The translations under genes were made by a program, and so were the position numbers. Below the pieces are notes generated by a model. It ran no database searches, was not told the DNA's origin, and worked only from the letters and a program-made list of their open reading frames with translations. Of a DNA stretch of 64,000 nucleotides, positions 27,043 through 34,547 are shown in pieces (within the stretch, counting starts at the first letter, position 1; each line of letters starts with the position of its first letter). This DNA comes from Mucilaginibacter sp. SJ (lineage in GTDB: Bacteria; Bacteroidota; Bacteroidia; Sphingobacteriales; Sphingobacteriaceae): contig NZ_CP118631.1 in assembly GCF_028993635.1 (NCBI RefSeq), forward strand, positions 1,860,001 to 1,924,000, read 5' to 3'.

Positions 27043-27309
27043 TTATTTAACAAGTAAGAATATAATTATAACCAAAACAATGAAAAATGTCTCCACCATC
27101 CATATTTTTTTGGTTTCGATAAAAAAGTTGCGGAACATGATATCAATCACAAAAACTACAAAGGCAAACAACAAAAAGATCCAGCCTATGGTGCCACCCC
27201 AATGCTCAAGCGGTCGCCCGGCAATACCGGCCCCATAAATAAAAACATAGGCTGCCACCGCTACCAAAAACGCGGTAAAAAAATTTAAGGGGGTAAATCT
27301 GAATTTCAT
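27043..27309 (-). CDS. Small three-helix membrane protein
   Basis: 88 residues with three hydrophobic segments (~9-28, 40-58, 68-88) and a short GAGIAGRPLEHWGG loop. No family was assigned. It begins 9 bp after the helicase stop and ends 8 bp before gldC, so it is a genuine operon member. Small proteins of this kind beside gldC recur in Sphingobacteriaceae as far as I can recall; function unknown. Confidence 0.72.
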   Translation of the reverse strand: MKFRFTPLNFFTAFLVAVAAYVFIYGAGIAGRPLEHWGGTIGWIFLLFAFVVFVIDIMFRNFFIETKKIWMVETFFIVLVIIIFLLVK

Positions 27310-27318
27310 TGATGGGGC

Positions 27319-28671
27319 TTAGTGTCTTTTTTTGCTTTTGGATGATCGGCCTGAACCCTGCCTTGCGGCCTTTGAACCATATTTGGCCTTGTCTTTATTG
27401 GCATCAAATTTTTTGCGCTGGTTAAGGGATTTCTTTTCGTGGAAGGCGCCTTTAAAATCGGGGTCTTCTTTGCGCTTTTGCATATCTATTTCCCGCGCCT
27501 GGTCCTGCCTTTCCTCATATGGGGTTTCTTCAATAAACACATCGTCGGGGATACGCTCAACGGGAATGGTTTGCTTGATGAGTTTCTCAATCTTGCGGAT
27601 ATAATACTCTTCAGACGGTGTTGCAAAAGTAATGGCCTCACCGGATTGCAGCGCTCTGCCTGTACGGCCAATCCTGTGTACATAATCCTCATACACCACC
27701 GGTACATCAAAATTAATTACATGGCTTACATCGCTCACATCAATACCGCGCGATGCCACATCAGTAGCCACCAGGATTTTCACCTCATCGTTTTTAAACG
27801 AATTGATGGAATTGATCCTCGTATTTTGCCCTTTATTGGCATGCAATACCTTCACGTCCTGTTCGCCAAATTTGCGGGTCAGGAATTTAAAAACGTCCTC
27901 GGCCACCACCCGGGTTTTACAGAAAACTATCAGCTTAGTAATGTCGCCTTCATTATCAAGCAGCTTTTTGAGCAGGTTTATTTTAGTTTTGATATTAGGC
28001 ACATGGTATAAATGCTGGTTAACCGTTTGCGCCGGCGTAGCCTGCGGGGTAACTTCAATAACCGTAGGGAACTCCAGAAAGTTAGCCGAAAGCTGGTGCA
28101 CCTTCTCGCTCATGGTAGCCGAAAAAAGCAGGTTTTGCCTTTTCACAGGCACCACTTCCAGGATCCTGTTTATCTGGGGCATAAAGCCCATATCCATCAT
28201 TTTATCGGCTTCGTCAAGTACCAACACCTGTAATGGTTTGGTCATGATATGCCCGGCAAGGTAAATATCCATGAAACGGCCGGGTGTTGCTACAATAATG
28301 TCGACACCCTTTTTTACCTGCTCTATTTGTGTTTTGGGGCCAATACCTCCGTAAAGTAAAACAACCCGTAAATCGGTATAAGCGGCAAATGCTTTAATGT
28401 TTTCCTCAATCTGCATGGCCAGTTCACGCGTCGGCGAAATGATCAACGCCCGGGCATGTTCGCCCTGCGCATATTTAAGCCTCATGATGATGGGCAACAC
28501 GTAGGCCGCTGTTTTTCCGGTGCCGGTTTGCGCTATACCCATTACATCCTGTCCGTTCAAAATAGGCGGAATAGCTTTTTGCTGGATAGGCGTAGCTTCG
28601 GTATAACCGGCATCGACTATCGCGTTCAAAATTTGCCGGTTAAATTTAAAATCTTCAAAGGTTACTGCCAT
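27319..28671 (-). CDS. DEAD-box RNA helicase (RhlE-like)
   Basis: 450 residues from the ATG at 28671; the frame extends 12 codons further, but MAVTFEDFKFNRQIL is the normal Q-motif start. Helicase motifs in order: AQTGTGKT, PTRELA, GG, TPGR, DEAD, SAT, then ATDVASRGIDV and HRIGRTGR. The C-terminal tail is basic (ending KSKKRH) and probably binds RNA. RhlE-type helicases remodel RNA in ribosome assembly and RNA decay. It is the first gene of a four-gene operon whose promoter places transcription start at the ATG. Confidence 0.93.
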   Translation of the reverse strand: MAVTFEDFKFNRQILNAIVDAGYTEATPIQQKAIPPILNGQDVMGIAQTGTGKTAAYVLPIIMRLKYAQGEHARALIISPTRELAMQIEENIKAFAAYTDLRVVLLYGGIGPKTQIEQVKKGVDIIVATPGRFMDIYLAGHIMTKPLQVLVLDEADKMMDMGFMPQINRILEVVPVKRQNLLFSATMSEKVHQLSANFLEFPTVIEVTPQATPAQTVNQHLYHVPNIKTKINLLKKLLDNEGDITKLIVFCKTRVVAEDVFKFLTRKFGEQDVKVLHANKGQNTRINSINSFKNDEVKILVATDVASRGIDVSDVSHVINFDVPVVYEDYVHRIGRTGRALQSGEAITFATPSEEYYIRKIEKLIKQTIPVERIPDDVFIEETPYEERQDQAREIDMQKRKEDPDFKGAFHEKKSLNQRKKFDANKDKAKYGSKAARQGSGRSSKSKKRH

Positions 28672-28675
28672 GCCG

Positions 28676-28707
28676 CAAAGATAGGCTTTTTGTTGAAGTA
28701 GGAACAA
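28676..28707 (-). promoter_or_regulatory. Promoter of the helicase-gldC operon, leaderless
   Basis: On the minus strand TTG (28707-28705), a 21-nt spacer and TATCTTTG (28683-28676) match the Bacteroidota consensus fully. The -7 box ends 4 nt before the ATG, so the transcript should start at or within a base or two of the start codon. Confidence 0.7.
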
Positions 28708-28740
28708 TTGCCCAAAACATGGCGGTGTCAGGAATTGAAT

Positions 28741-28789
28741 AGAAGCAGGAAGTCAAGAGTCAGGAGACAAGACGGTTGGATAAGAGATA
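28741..28789. repeat. Heptad-periodic array, GAAGTCA-type words
   Basis: Seven-nt words keep a common register (GGAAGTC, AAGAGTC, AGGAGAC, AAGACGG, then two ending in GATA). It lies between the helicase promoter and the stop of the 167-residue membrane-protein gene. Confidence 0.65.
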
Positions 28790-28807
28790 AAAGAAATTAA
28801 TATGATT

Positions 28808-29311
28808 TTATTGGCGCATACTAAATAGTTTAATGCACAGTGGGATAAGTCCGCAGGAGATGGCAATGAAAATGGCAACCCTTACATAGTTGAGTGTTTG
28901 CCAAAGTGAAGTTCGGCTTATTAACTCATTTGAAGAAACTTGTGTCCCGACCATTTTTTGAAAGTTTATAATATTGGGAGCAAAGAATGCCAATGTCCAT
29001 ATCCTGACAGCGATGTGAACTGCAAACAAAATTAAAAGCCAGTTCTTTACAGGGTCAATTTTCCAACAAAAAATAAGCGCAAGGATAAATGTGATTTCGT
29101 GAAGGGAGTGGAACCCTATCCAAAAATTTTTAAGACTTACACCTTTTCCATCCAAGAGGAGTTTAAAATTGTCTGGTGGTGAAACCGTCCATTTGGGAAC
29201 AAAAACCAAGGTTTCAAATATCTGTGCTCCGTTCATCAAAAAGTAGATAAGGGTACTGACGCAAAGCCATATTTCGGCTCTTGCCAGATAGTTTGAAGTT
29301 ATATTTTCCAT
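28808..29311 (-). CDS. Four-helix membrane protein under MarR control
   Basis: 167 residues with four predicted membrane helices and a conserved-looking FHSLHEITFILALIFCWKI segment with two histidines. The topology resembles small DUF1772-like membrane proteins, but no firm family was assigned. It starts 5 bp after the marR stop, so it is probably the main target of that regulator. Function unknown; a role in response to a small lipophilic compound is an inference from the MarR partner. Confidence 0.72.
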   Translation of the reverse strand: MENITSNYLARAEIWLCVSTLIYFLMNGAQIFETLVFVPKWTVSPPDNFKLLLDGKGVSLKNFWIGFHSLHEITFILALIFCWKIDPVKNWLLILFAVHIAVRIWTLAFFAPNIINFQKMVGTQVSSNELISRTSLWQTLNYVRVAIFIAISCGLIPLCIKLFSMRQ

Positions 29312-29316
29312 TGTTA

Positions 29317-29784
29317 TTATTTGTTATTTAACTTATCTGCTATTGTTTTCATTATCGCGGTTGCCCCTGTAAAATAGCGTTCAATAGTTTGGATTTCGCC
29401 GGCTGAGAACGTTGAAATGAGCTCGATAGTTTGCTGCTGCAGTTCATCAAAGAGCGGTGTTAAAAGCTTCATACTGTTTTCAACGTTAGGAACAATGATT
29501 ACTTTCCTTCTGTCGTCTTTGGTAAATTGTCTTTTCAGAAGCTTCTTTTTCTCCAGGCGGTCAACCAACCCGGTTACCGCGCCGGTAGTTAACCCGGTTA
29601 GCTTTGAGATTTCACCCGCTGTTATGGATTTATGCTGTAGTATCAGTCCTAAGTACTTGTGATCTGTACCGGAAAGCCCTGCTTTTCGGGCTATCGCTTC
29701 GTGCATGAGAATAGAGGCATCAGAGTATTGCCTGCTGGCAGCCTTGAATTGTAACAGTAAATCAGCCTCATTATTTTCTCTCAT
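29317..29784 (-). CDS. MarR-family transcriptional regulator
   Basis: 155 residues. The winged helix runs through KSITAGEISKLTGLTTGAVTGLVDRLEKKKLLKRQFTKDDRRKVIIV, with the typical DDRR wing, flanked by dimerisation helices. It is likely a ligand-responsive repressor of itself and of the membrane protein 5 bp downstream. A perfect 9-bp dyad overlaps its own -7 box, which fits autorepression. Confidence 0.9.
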   Translation of the reverse strand: MRENNEADLLLQFKAASRQYSDASILMHEAIARKAGLSGTDHKYLGLILQHKSITAGEISKLTGLTTGAVTGLVDRLEKKKLLKRQFTKDDRRKVIIVPNVENSMKLLTPLFDELQQQTIELISTFSAGEIQTIERYFTGATAIMKTIADKLNNK

Positions 29785-29789
29785 TATCT

Positions 29790-29835
29790 AAATATCTTAG
29801 ACACAAAGATATTTATTTATATTTCAATTACGCAA
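29790..29835 (-). promoter_or_regulatory. marR promoter with overlapping operator dyad
   Basis: Minus-strand -33 TTG (29835-29833), a 21-nt spacer and -7 TATCTTTG (29811-29804). The dyad AAATATCTT (29790-29798), 7-nt spacer, AAGATATTT (29806-29814) overlaps the -7 box. Perfect 9-bp arms at this position are what a MarR autorepressor would use. Confidence 0.72.
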
Positions 29836-29904
29836 ACTATTGTTTAGTTAATTTCTCGCTTTTGGAGCACTTGGTCTCTTTAAAATGCAGGTTCCTAACA
29901 TGAC

Positions 29905-29960
29905 AAATCGAATTACACGGATTCCAATCAGGTTAAATTGAAATTCATGTAATTCGATTT
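29905..29960. repeat. Hairpin of AATTACA-type words
   Basis: Perfect 13-bp arms AAATCGAATTACA (29905) and TGTAATTCGATTT (29948) enclose a 30-nt loop made of similar 9-nt words (CGGATTCCA). It lies in the 243-bp gap between marR and the NmrA-like gene and may terminate neither gene, being upstream of marR and downstream of the other. Confidence 0.7.
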
Positions 29961-30027
29961 GAATGCGTCCGGCTTAAAACTTCGTATGTAAAATTTTAGT
30001 CGAACAAATTAAGTATGATTAAAAGAA

Positions 30028-30912
30028 TTAGCCGTTATATACCGCAGCAAACTCCCTGGCAAAATCCTGCAAACTCACCTTACCGGACGATACAGGCTTA
30101 TGCTTATCATAATCCTCCCAGATCTTTCCGCTTTTTACCGCAGTGCCCATTTCAACAAAATTGCGGGTCATTTCGGGAGGAACGCCTGCCTGAGATAAGC
30201 CTTCTGCAAGCTGTTCATCAGTAAACTCAATCCATGGCAAGTTAGGATTACCTATTGCCTCACCTAAAACCGCTGCAACCCCGCCAGGTGTTGACTCATC
30301 GCTTACAATGTAGCGTATGCTTTTACCGGTAAAATCCTTTTGCAATTCTTCTGCTACTGCAGCTGCAATATCTGTCGGATGCACCATGATCAGCCTTGTA
30401 TTTGCGGGATAATTTGATCCAAGGATACCCTGGTGCTTGATAAGCGGGATATTACTGAAAAAATTGATATAGAAGAACGGCGCACGGATAAATTTAACGG
30501 CCACACCATCTATTCCGCTCAAAATACCTTCAACATCGTGGATGCCTTTTATCGGGCCTACGCCGCTATCCAAATGCGCACCTATGCTGCTTAAGGCGAC
30601 TACTTTTTTTATGCCCGACCGTTTAATGGCTTCGGCATAGCTTTTACCGGTTTCGTTTTGGTATGCCCTTAAACTTTCGGCACTAAAGCTTGGCGGCACC
30701 ATGGCGTAAAGCGCATCGGCCCCGGTAAATGTTTGTGTTAAGAAATCGGCATCGGCTAAAGAGCCGATTGCTGCTTTGGCCCCTAATGATTCTATCTCTG
30801 TTACCTTATCGGCATTGCTGCTAATTACTGTTACCTTATGCCCTGCGGCTATTAAAGTTTGTGTTAAAGGTTTGCTTATATTGCCTGTTGAACCTGTTAC
30901 TATAATTTTCAT
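30028..30912 (-). CDS. NmrA-like NAD(P)-binding reductase
   Basis: 294 residues. The N-terminal Rossmann motif is VTGSTGNISKPL, followed by KVTVISSNADKV, DALYAMVPP and KVVALSSIGAH, as in NmrA/HSCARG and quinone-reductase-like short-chain proteins. The tail AREFAAVYNG ends the domain. It may bind NADPH as a redox sensor or act as a quinone oxidoreductase (QorB-like). It is divergent from an HxlR regulator, a pairing common for this family. Confidence 0.88.
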   Translation of the reverse strand: MKIIVTGSTGNISKPLTQTLIAAGHKVTVISSNADKVTEIESLGAKAAIGSLADADFLTQTFTGADALYAMVPPSFSAESLRAYQNETGKSYAEAIKRSGIKKVVALSSIGAHLDSGVGPIKGIHDVEGILSGIDGVAVKFIRAPFFYINFFSNIPLIKHQGILGSNYPANTRLIMVHPTDIAAAVAEELQKDFTGKSIRYIVSDESTPGGVAAVLGEAIGNPNLPWIEFTDEQLAEGLSQAGVPPEMTRNFVEMGTAVKSGKIWEDYDKHKPVSSGKVSLQDFAREFAAVYNG

Positions 30913-30935
30913 AATGTTTTTGTTTTTATTGAAAG

Positions 30936-30966
30936 CAAAGGTATTTTTACACTTACTTTTTTACAA
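30936..30966 (-). promoter_or_regulatory. Promoter of the NmrA-like gene
   Basis: Minus-strand TTG (30966-30964), a 20-nt spacer and TACCTTTG (30943-30936) match the Bacteroidota consensus. The predicted leader is about 20 nt. Confidence 0.72.
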
Positions 30967-30986
30967 GTACTTACCCTAAAGTATGT
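30951..30986. promoter_or_regulatory. Candidate HxlR operator
   Basis: ACTTAC occurs at 30951 and 30969 (18 bp apart), and a degenerate inverse copy, GTATGT, at 30981. The second copy overlaps the palindrome AAGTACTT (30965). The sites cover the -33 box of the reductase promoter and end just before the HxlR start codon. Confidence 0.5.
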
Positions 30987-30992
30987 ATAACC

Positions 30993-31439
30993 ATGACAGC
31001 GATAAAAGAAAGCTCGACCATACAGGAAAATAAACAGGCCGCATTTAAAGAATGCCCGGTAACTTATGTAATGGAACGCATAGGCGGCTATTGGAAACCG
31101 ATCATTTTGTTCCATCTGTTAACCGGGAGTAAACGCTACAGCGAGCTAAAAAAATCTATCCCAACCATTACCGAAAAAATGTTGATCCAGCACCTGAAAC
31201 AACTTGAAGCCGACGGCCTGCTGATCAGAGAGTCCAAACCAGTTGTACCTCCACATGTGAGCTACCGGCTAAGCGAATCAGGCATGGAATTGCGGCCGGT
31301 AATGTACGCAATGGCAACATGGGCAGTGAAGGATAGCGACGCCAATGGGACTGCCATTTATAAAAGTTTGGGGCAGTTTCCGATAGAGCAAGAAATAGCC
31401 ACCGCTATTGAAACTTACGAAGTTTCAAAAACTTTGTAA
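30993..31439 (+). CDS. HxlR-family transcriptional regulator
   Basis: 148 residues. The family core is clear: FKECPVTYVMERIGGYWKPIILFHLLTGSKRYSELKKSIPTITEKMLIQHLKQLEADGLL, with the N-terminal conserved Cys (here in KECPVTYV) that often senses thiol-reactive compounds, and VPPHVSYRLSESG as wing. It is probably a redox or quinone/aldehyde-responsive regulator of the divergent NmrA-like reductase. Dihydroorotase follows 66 bp downstream across a heptad array. Confidence 0.92.
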   Translation: MTAIKESSTIQENKQAAFKECPVTYVMERIGGYWKPIILFHLLTGSKRYSELKKSIPTITEKMLIQHLKQLEADGLLIRESKPVVPPHVSYRLSESGMELRPVMYAMATWAVKDSDANGTAIYKSLGQFPIEQEIATAIETYEVSKTL

Positions 31440-31466
31440 GTTTGGCCTGAATACCGTTATCAAATA

Positions 31467-31501
31467 AATCCGAAATCGAACATTCGAAATCCGAAATCAA
31501 A
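31467..31501. repeat. Heptad-periodic array, AATCCGA word
   Basis: Five consecutive in-phase 7-nt words (AATCCGA, AATCGAA, CATTCGA, AATCCGA, AATCAAA) end 4 nt before the dihydroorotase ATG, in the place where a leader would be. Confidence 0.8.
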
Positions 31502-31505
31502 AACC

Positions 31506-32840
31506 ATGTCTACAATTCTGATAAAAGCTGCCACTATAGTTAACGAGCATAAGCAATACATTGCCGATGTATTGATTAAAGATGGTTTGATAGACCGTAT
31601 CGATTCAGTAATTGACACGCAAGCCGACGAAATCATCAACGCAGAAGGCCTGCATTTGCTGCCCGGGTGCATCGATGACCAGGTACATTTCCGCGAGCCG
31701 GGCCTAACTTATAAGGCCGATATTTATACCGAATCGCGCGCTGCTGTTGCCGGAGGTATCACTTCATTTATGGAGATGCCCAACACTGTTCCCAACACTT
31801 TAACGCAGGAACTTTTGGAGGATAAATACCAGATCGCGTCGCGCAATTCGCTGGCTAATTATTCGTTTTTTATGGGCGCGTCTAACAACAATTTAGATGC
31901 CGTTTTGCGCACCGATATCAGTAAGGTTTGTGGTATCAAAGTGTTCATGGGATCCTCTACCGGCAACATGCTGGTTGATGACCCTCACACGCTCGAAAAA
32001 CTGTTTGCACAATCGCCCATGCTCATCGCTACGCACTGCGAAGATGAGGCTACCATCAAGAGCAATCTTGCCCATTACAAACAACTGCTTGGCGAAAATA
32101 TTCCGGTGCGGATGCATCCAAAAATCAGGAGTGCAGAGGCTTGCTATTTGTCGTCATCAATGGCGGTTGAGCTTGCAAAAAAACACGACACCCGTTTACA
32201 TATTTTGCACATCTCCACCGAGCGGGAGACACATCTTTTTAGCAACACAATTCCATTAAAAGATAAACGGATTACTGCCGAAGCCTGCATCCATCACTTA
32301 TGGTTTACCGATGCAGATTATGAAACAAAAGGCAACTATATTAAGTGGAACCCGGCTGTAAAAACAGAGTCAGATCGTGACGGTATTTTACGTGCTGTTT
32401 TGGATGGCCGCATTGATGTTATTGCCACCGATCATGCCCCGCATACCATTGAAGAGAAAGAGCAGCCTTACCTGCAGGCGCCATCCGGCGGGCCTTTGGT
32501 TCAGCATGCTTTGCCCGCCATGCTTGAACTATATCATCACGGCAAAATAAGCCTCGAGCAAATTGCAGAAAAAATGGCGCATAACGTAGCTACCCTTTTT
32601 CAAATAGAAAAACGTGGCTTCATTCGCGAGGGTTATTGGGCCGACCTTGTACTTGTAGATTTAAACAAACCCTGGAACGTAAATAAAAGCAATATCCTGT
32701 ATAAATGTAACTGGAGCCCGTTTGAAGGCAATACTTTCCGTTCGCAGGTAGCTTATACCTTGATATCGGGAAACCTGGCATATGCGAATGGAAGTTTTAT
32801 TGAAGGTGAAGCCGGCAAGCGATTGACTTTTAACAGGTAA
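31506..32840 (+). CDS. pyrC: Dihydroorotase, Bacteroidota type with Q-x-H metal site
   Basis: 444 residues of the amidohydrolase superfamily. The first motif, normally D-x-H-x-H, is DDQVHFREPG with Gln59 in place of the first His; H61 remains. The carboxylated-lysine segment IKVFMGSSTGNM, the His ligands in ATHCEDE and LHILHISTE, and the catalytic Asp in ATDHAPHT are present. It cyclises carbamoyl-aspartate in pyrimidine synthesis. The same substitution is, to my memory, usual in Bacteroidota relatives, so the enzyme is probably active; a non-catalytic role or a hydantoinase activity is possible. Confidence 0.85.
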   Translation: MSTILIKAATIVNEHKQYIADVLIKDGLIDRIDSVIDTQADEIINAEGLHLLPGCIDDQVHFREPGLTYKADIYTESRAAVAGGITSFMEMPNTVPNTLTQELLEDKYQIASRNSLANYSFFMGASNNNLDAVLRTDISKVCGIKVFMGSSTGNMLVDDPHTLEKLFAQSPMLIATHCEDEATIKSNLAHYKQLLGENIPVRMHPKIRSAEACYLSSSMAVELAKKHDTRLHILHISTERETHLFSNTIPLKDKRITAEACIHHLWFTDADYETKGNYIKWNPAVKTESDRDGILRAVLDGRIDVIATDHAPHTIEEKEQPYLQAPSGGPLVQHALPAMLELYHHGKISLEQIAEKMAHNVATLFQIEKRGFIREGYWADLVLVDLNKPWNVNKSNILYKCNWSPFEGNTFRSQVAYTLISGNLAYANGSFIEGEAGKRLTFNR

Positions 32841-32841
32841 T

Positions 32842-32886
32842 ATTAATTACAATTTATAGAATTTTAGAAATTACAGAGTTTTCTGT
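32842..32886. repeat. Nine-nt word array
   Basis: Five words of exactly 9 nt (ATTAATTAC, AATTTATAG, AATTTTAGA, AATTACAGA, GTTTTCTGT) follow the dihydroorotase stop directly. Confidence 0.55.
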
Positions 32887-32917
32887 AGTCTAAACGCTAT
32901 ATTCTTTTAACAAAAAA

Positions 32918-33001
32918 GTCATGCCGAATTTATTTCGGCACCTCACAAGCAAGATTCCAGGCGGCTCTTCTGATGGGGTGCTGAAACAAGTTCAGCATGA
33001 C
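32918..33001. repeat. GTCATGC double-hairpin dispersed repeat
   Basis: An 84-nt element with outer arms GTCATGC and GCATGAC. The left subunit folds as GCCGAA/TTCGGC, the right as GCTGAA/TTCAGC. This form, with TTCAGCATGAC ends, is common in intergenic DNA of Sphingobacteriaceae in my experience of such genomes. It lies between the convergent pyrC and GyrI-like genes. Confidence 0.8.
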
Positions 33002-33006
33002 GATGG

Positions 33007-33465
33007 TTAGTTATTCACCCCAACAAAAATCTCTACCTCGGCATTATCAGCATTTTGCGATCTTTCTCCATAAACATCAAAATCAGCCATATACCTCCTG
33101 TCAATATCGTTTGTCCAGATCTGGTGCCAGGTTTCTCCTACTGCCTGTGGCAGTGCACCTTTAGCCACGTACCGGTTATAACTTCCGGGCGGCACGGTAA
33201 TGCAGATCAGCCCTTCAGGGATATTGTCTTTAGTAGCTACCTTACAACCCAGTACTGCGGTATAAAAGCCATCCTTATCGCTTTCATAGTCGGTGTAAAC
33301 ACAATAAATATCATCGCTGACACGGTTCACTACCTGCTGTAAAACATGCTCGCTCATAAACCAGTTCCAGAGCCCGGCAATGTCCTTCATCGCCTGGCCA
33401 CCCTGATTGGTGGTGCGCACCGAAATGCCGACCAAAAAAAAGCCTTTTATTGTTACTTTATCCAT
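33007..33465 (-). CDS. GyrI-like/AraC effector-binding domain protein
   Basis: 152 residues forming a single effector-binding (SHS2-type) fold with no DNA-binding domain. The segments IKGFFLVGISVRT, YCVYTDYESDKDGFYTAVLGCKV, ITVPPGSYNRYVAKG and VEIFVGVN are typical of the stand-alone GyrI-like class, which binds hydrophobic or cationic small molecules. It is the last of a same-strand group (WYL regulator, EVE protein, AHSA1 protein, this gene), with a 94-bp AT-rich gap upstream. Confidence 0.85.
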   Translation of the reverse strand: MDKVTIKGFFLVGISVRTTNQGGQAMKDIAGLWNWFMSEHVLQQVVNRVSDDIYCVYTDYESDKDGFYTAVLGCKVATKDNIPEGLICITVPPGSYNRYVAKGALPQAVGETWHQIWTNDIDRRYMADFDVYGERSQNADNAEVEIFVGVNN

Positions 33466-33559
33466 ACCGGGAGCTATTACTATTTGTTATATTGATATAT
33501 AATTAATTTTTATACAGTTAATTATAATGATTATATAAATTATTAGTTTATAATTATCA

Positions 33560-33982
33560 TTATTCAACCAACTTCTTCAGTCCCTCAAAAATCCCTTTCC
33601 AATTTTGCTCTGAATGCGTTTTGGCTTCCTCATTTTTCACATTGTCCTGGGTAATTGTAAGCTCGGTTTCGCCATTGTTCTCGGTTAGATTATAGGTAAT
33701 ATTGGCGTAGTTTTCGGGCTTGTCTTCGGTACCGCTCATGCTGCTCCAGTAATTGTATTTCACAAATGCACCGGGATCAATGTCCAGTATGGTTCCATGG
33801 TCTTCATACTTTTTACCATTCCACTCCCCGCTGAATTTTATGGGCTCCCCTACCCTCCAGCTCGATTTAAGATCGGTACCAAAAAAATATTTTTTTACCA
33901 TAGCAGGATCAGTCAAGCCTTGCCAAACTTTAGCCATAGGGGCTTTAAATTTTACCTGCACATTTACTGTTAATTTTTCCAT
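33560..33982 (-). CDS. SRPBCC / AHSA1-type START-like protein
   Basis: 140 residues. The opening VQVKFKAPMAKVWQGLTDPAMVKKYFFG and the C-terminal ENGETELTITQDN...NWKGIFEGLKKL are the AHSA1 (activator of Hsp90 ATPase homologue) signature; this branch has a hydrophobic ligand pocket. It overlaps the EVE-domain gene by 13 bp, indicating translational coupling. The ligand is unknown. Confidence 0.9.
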   Translation of the reverse strand: MEKLTVNVQVKFKAPMAKVWQGLTDPAMVKKYFFGTDLKSSWRVGEPIKFSGEWNGKKYEDHGTILDIDPGAFVKYNYWSSMSGTEDKPENYANITYNLTENNGETELTITQDNVKNEEAKTHSEQNWKGIFEGLKKLVE

Positions 33983-34425
33983 AACGTAGCTTTATTTAAT
34001 AGTGGTTGTTTTGCAGTGATCATTTGTTCCTTTATCTTCTTAAAATCTGCGTCGGGAACTTCAAAAAATCCAAACCTGAAGTTGTAACCCCAGGCTTTTT
34101 TGTTGGTGATAAAATCAAGCTCTTCAATCATCGGGGCTATCGGAACTTCGGCACATTCGTAGTAATTTACATTGCGGCGGTATGGGATAAAATCAATAGC
34201 CATTTGCTTCTGATAAATATCCTCGTCACGCACCTGACCAATGGCTGTAAAAGCCTGCAAAGGCTCATTGCCGTTCATCTTTTGTTTAGGCGAATACACC
34301 GCCACCCAGTCGCCAACTTCCATACGTTTAAGCGGCGCCAGTTTACCATGATTGGCCTGAATAAATCCCCCGGAAATGCCACGGCCAATGTGATCTTTTG
34401 ATACTACTATTATCCAATGTTTCAT
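33970..34425 (-). CDS. EVE-domain protein
   Basis: 151 residues from the ATG at 34425 (MKHWIIVVSKDHIGRG); a longer frame adds 23 unlikely residues. The PUA-like EVE fold shows in WIIVVSKDHI, MEVGDWVAVYSP, FTAIGQV and YRRNVNYYECAEVPIAPMIEELDFI. EVE domains bind modified bases in DNA or RNA and also occur in defence systems. It is upstream of and overlaps the AHSA1 gene. Confidence 0.88.
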   Translation of the reverse strand: MKHWIIVVSKDHIGRGISGGFIQANHGKLAPLKRMEVGDWVAVYSPKQKMNGNEPLQAFTAIGQVRDEDIYQKQMAIDFIPYRRNVNYYECAEVPIAPMIEELDFITNKKAWGYNFRFGFFEVPDADFKKIKEQMITAKQPLLNKATLWKN

Positions 34426-34547
34426 AAGTGTATGGTTTAAATTACCCGCAAAAACACGACCAATAAAAGCCCTGCCCCTGCTATTATGAAACAAAGTAAC
34501 AATGCACTGGTGACAGCCTTATGTCAGCAGGAAAAAAAGAAAAGAAA

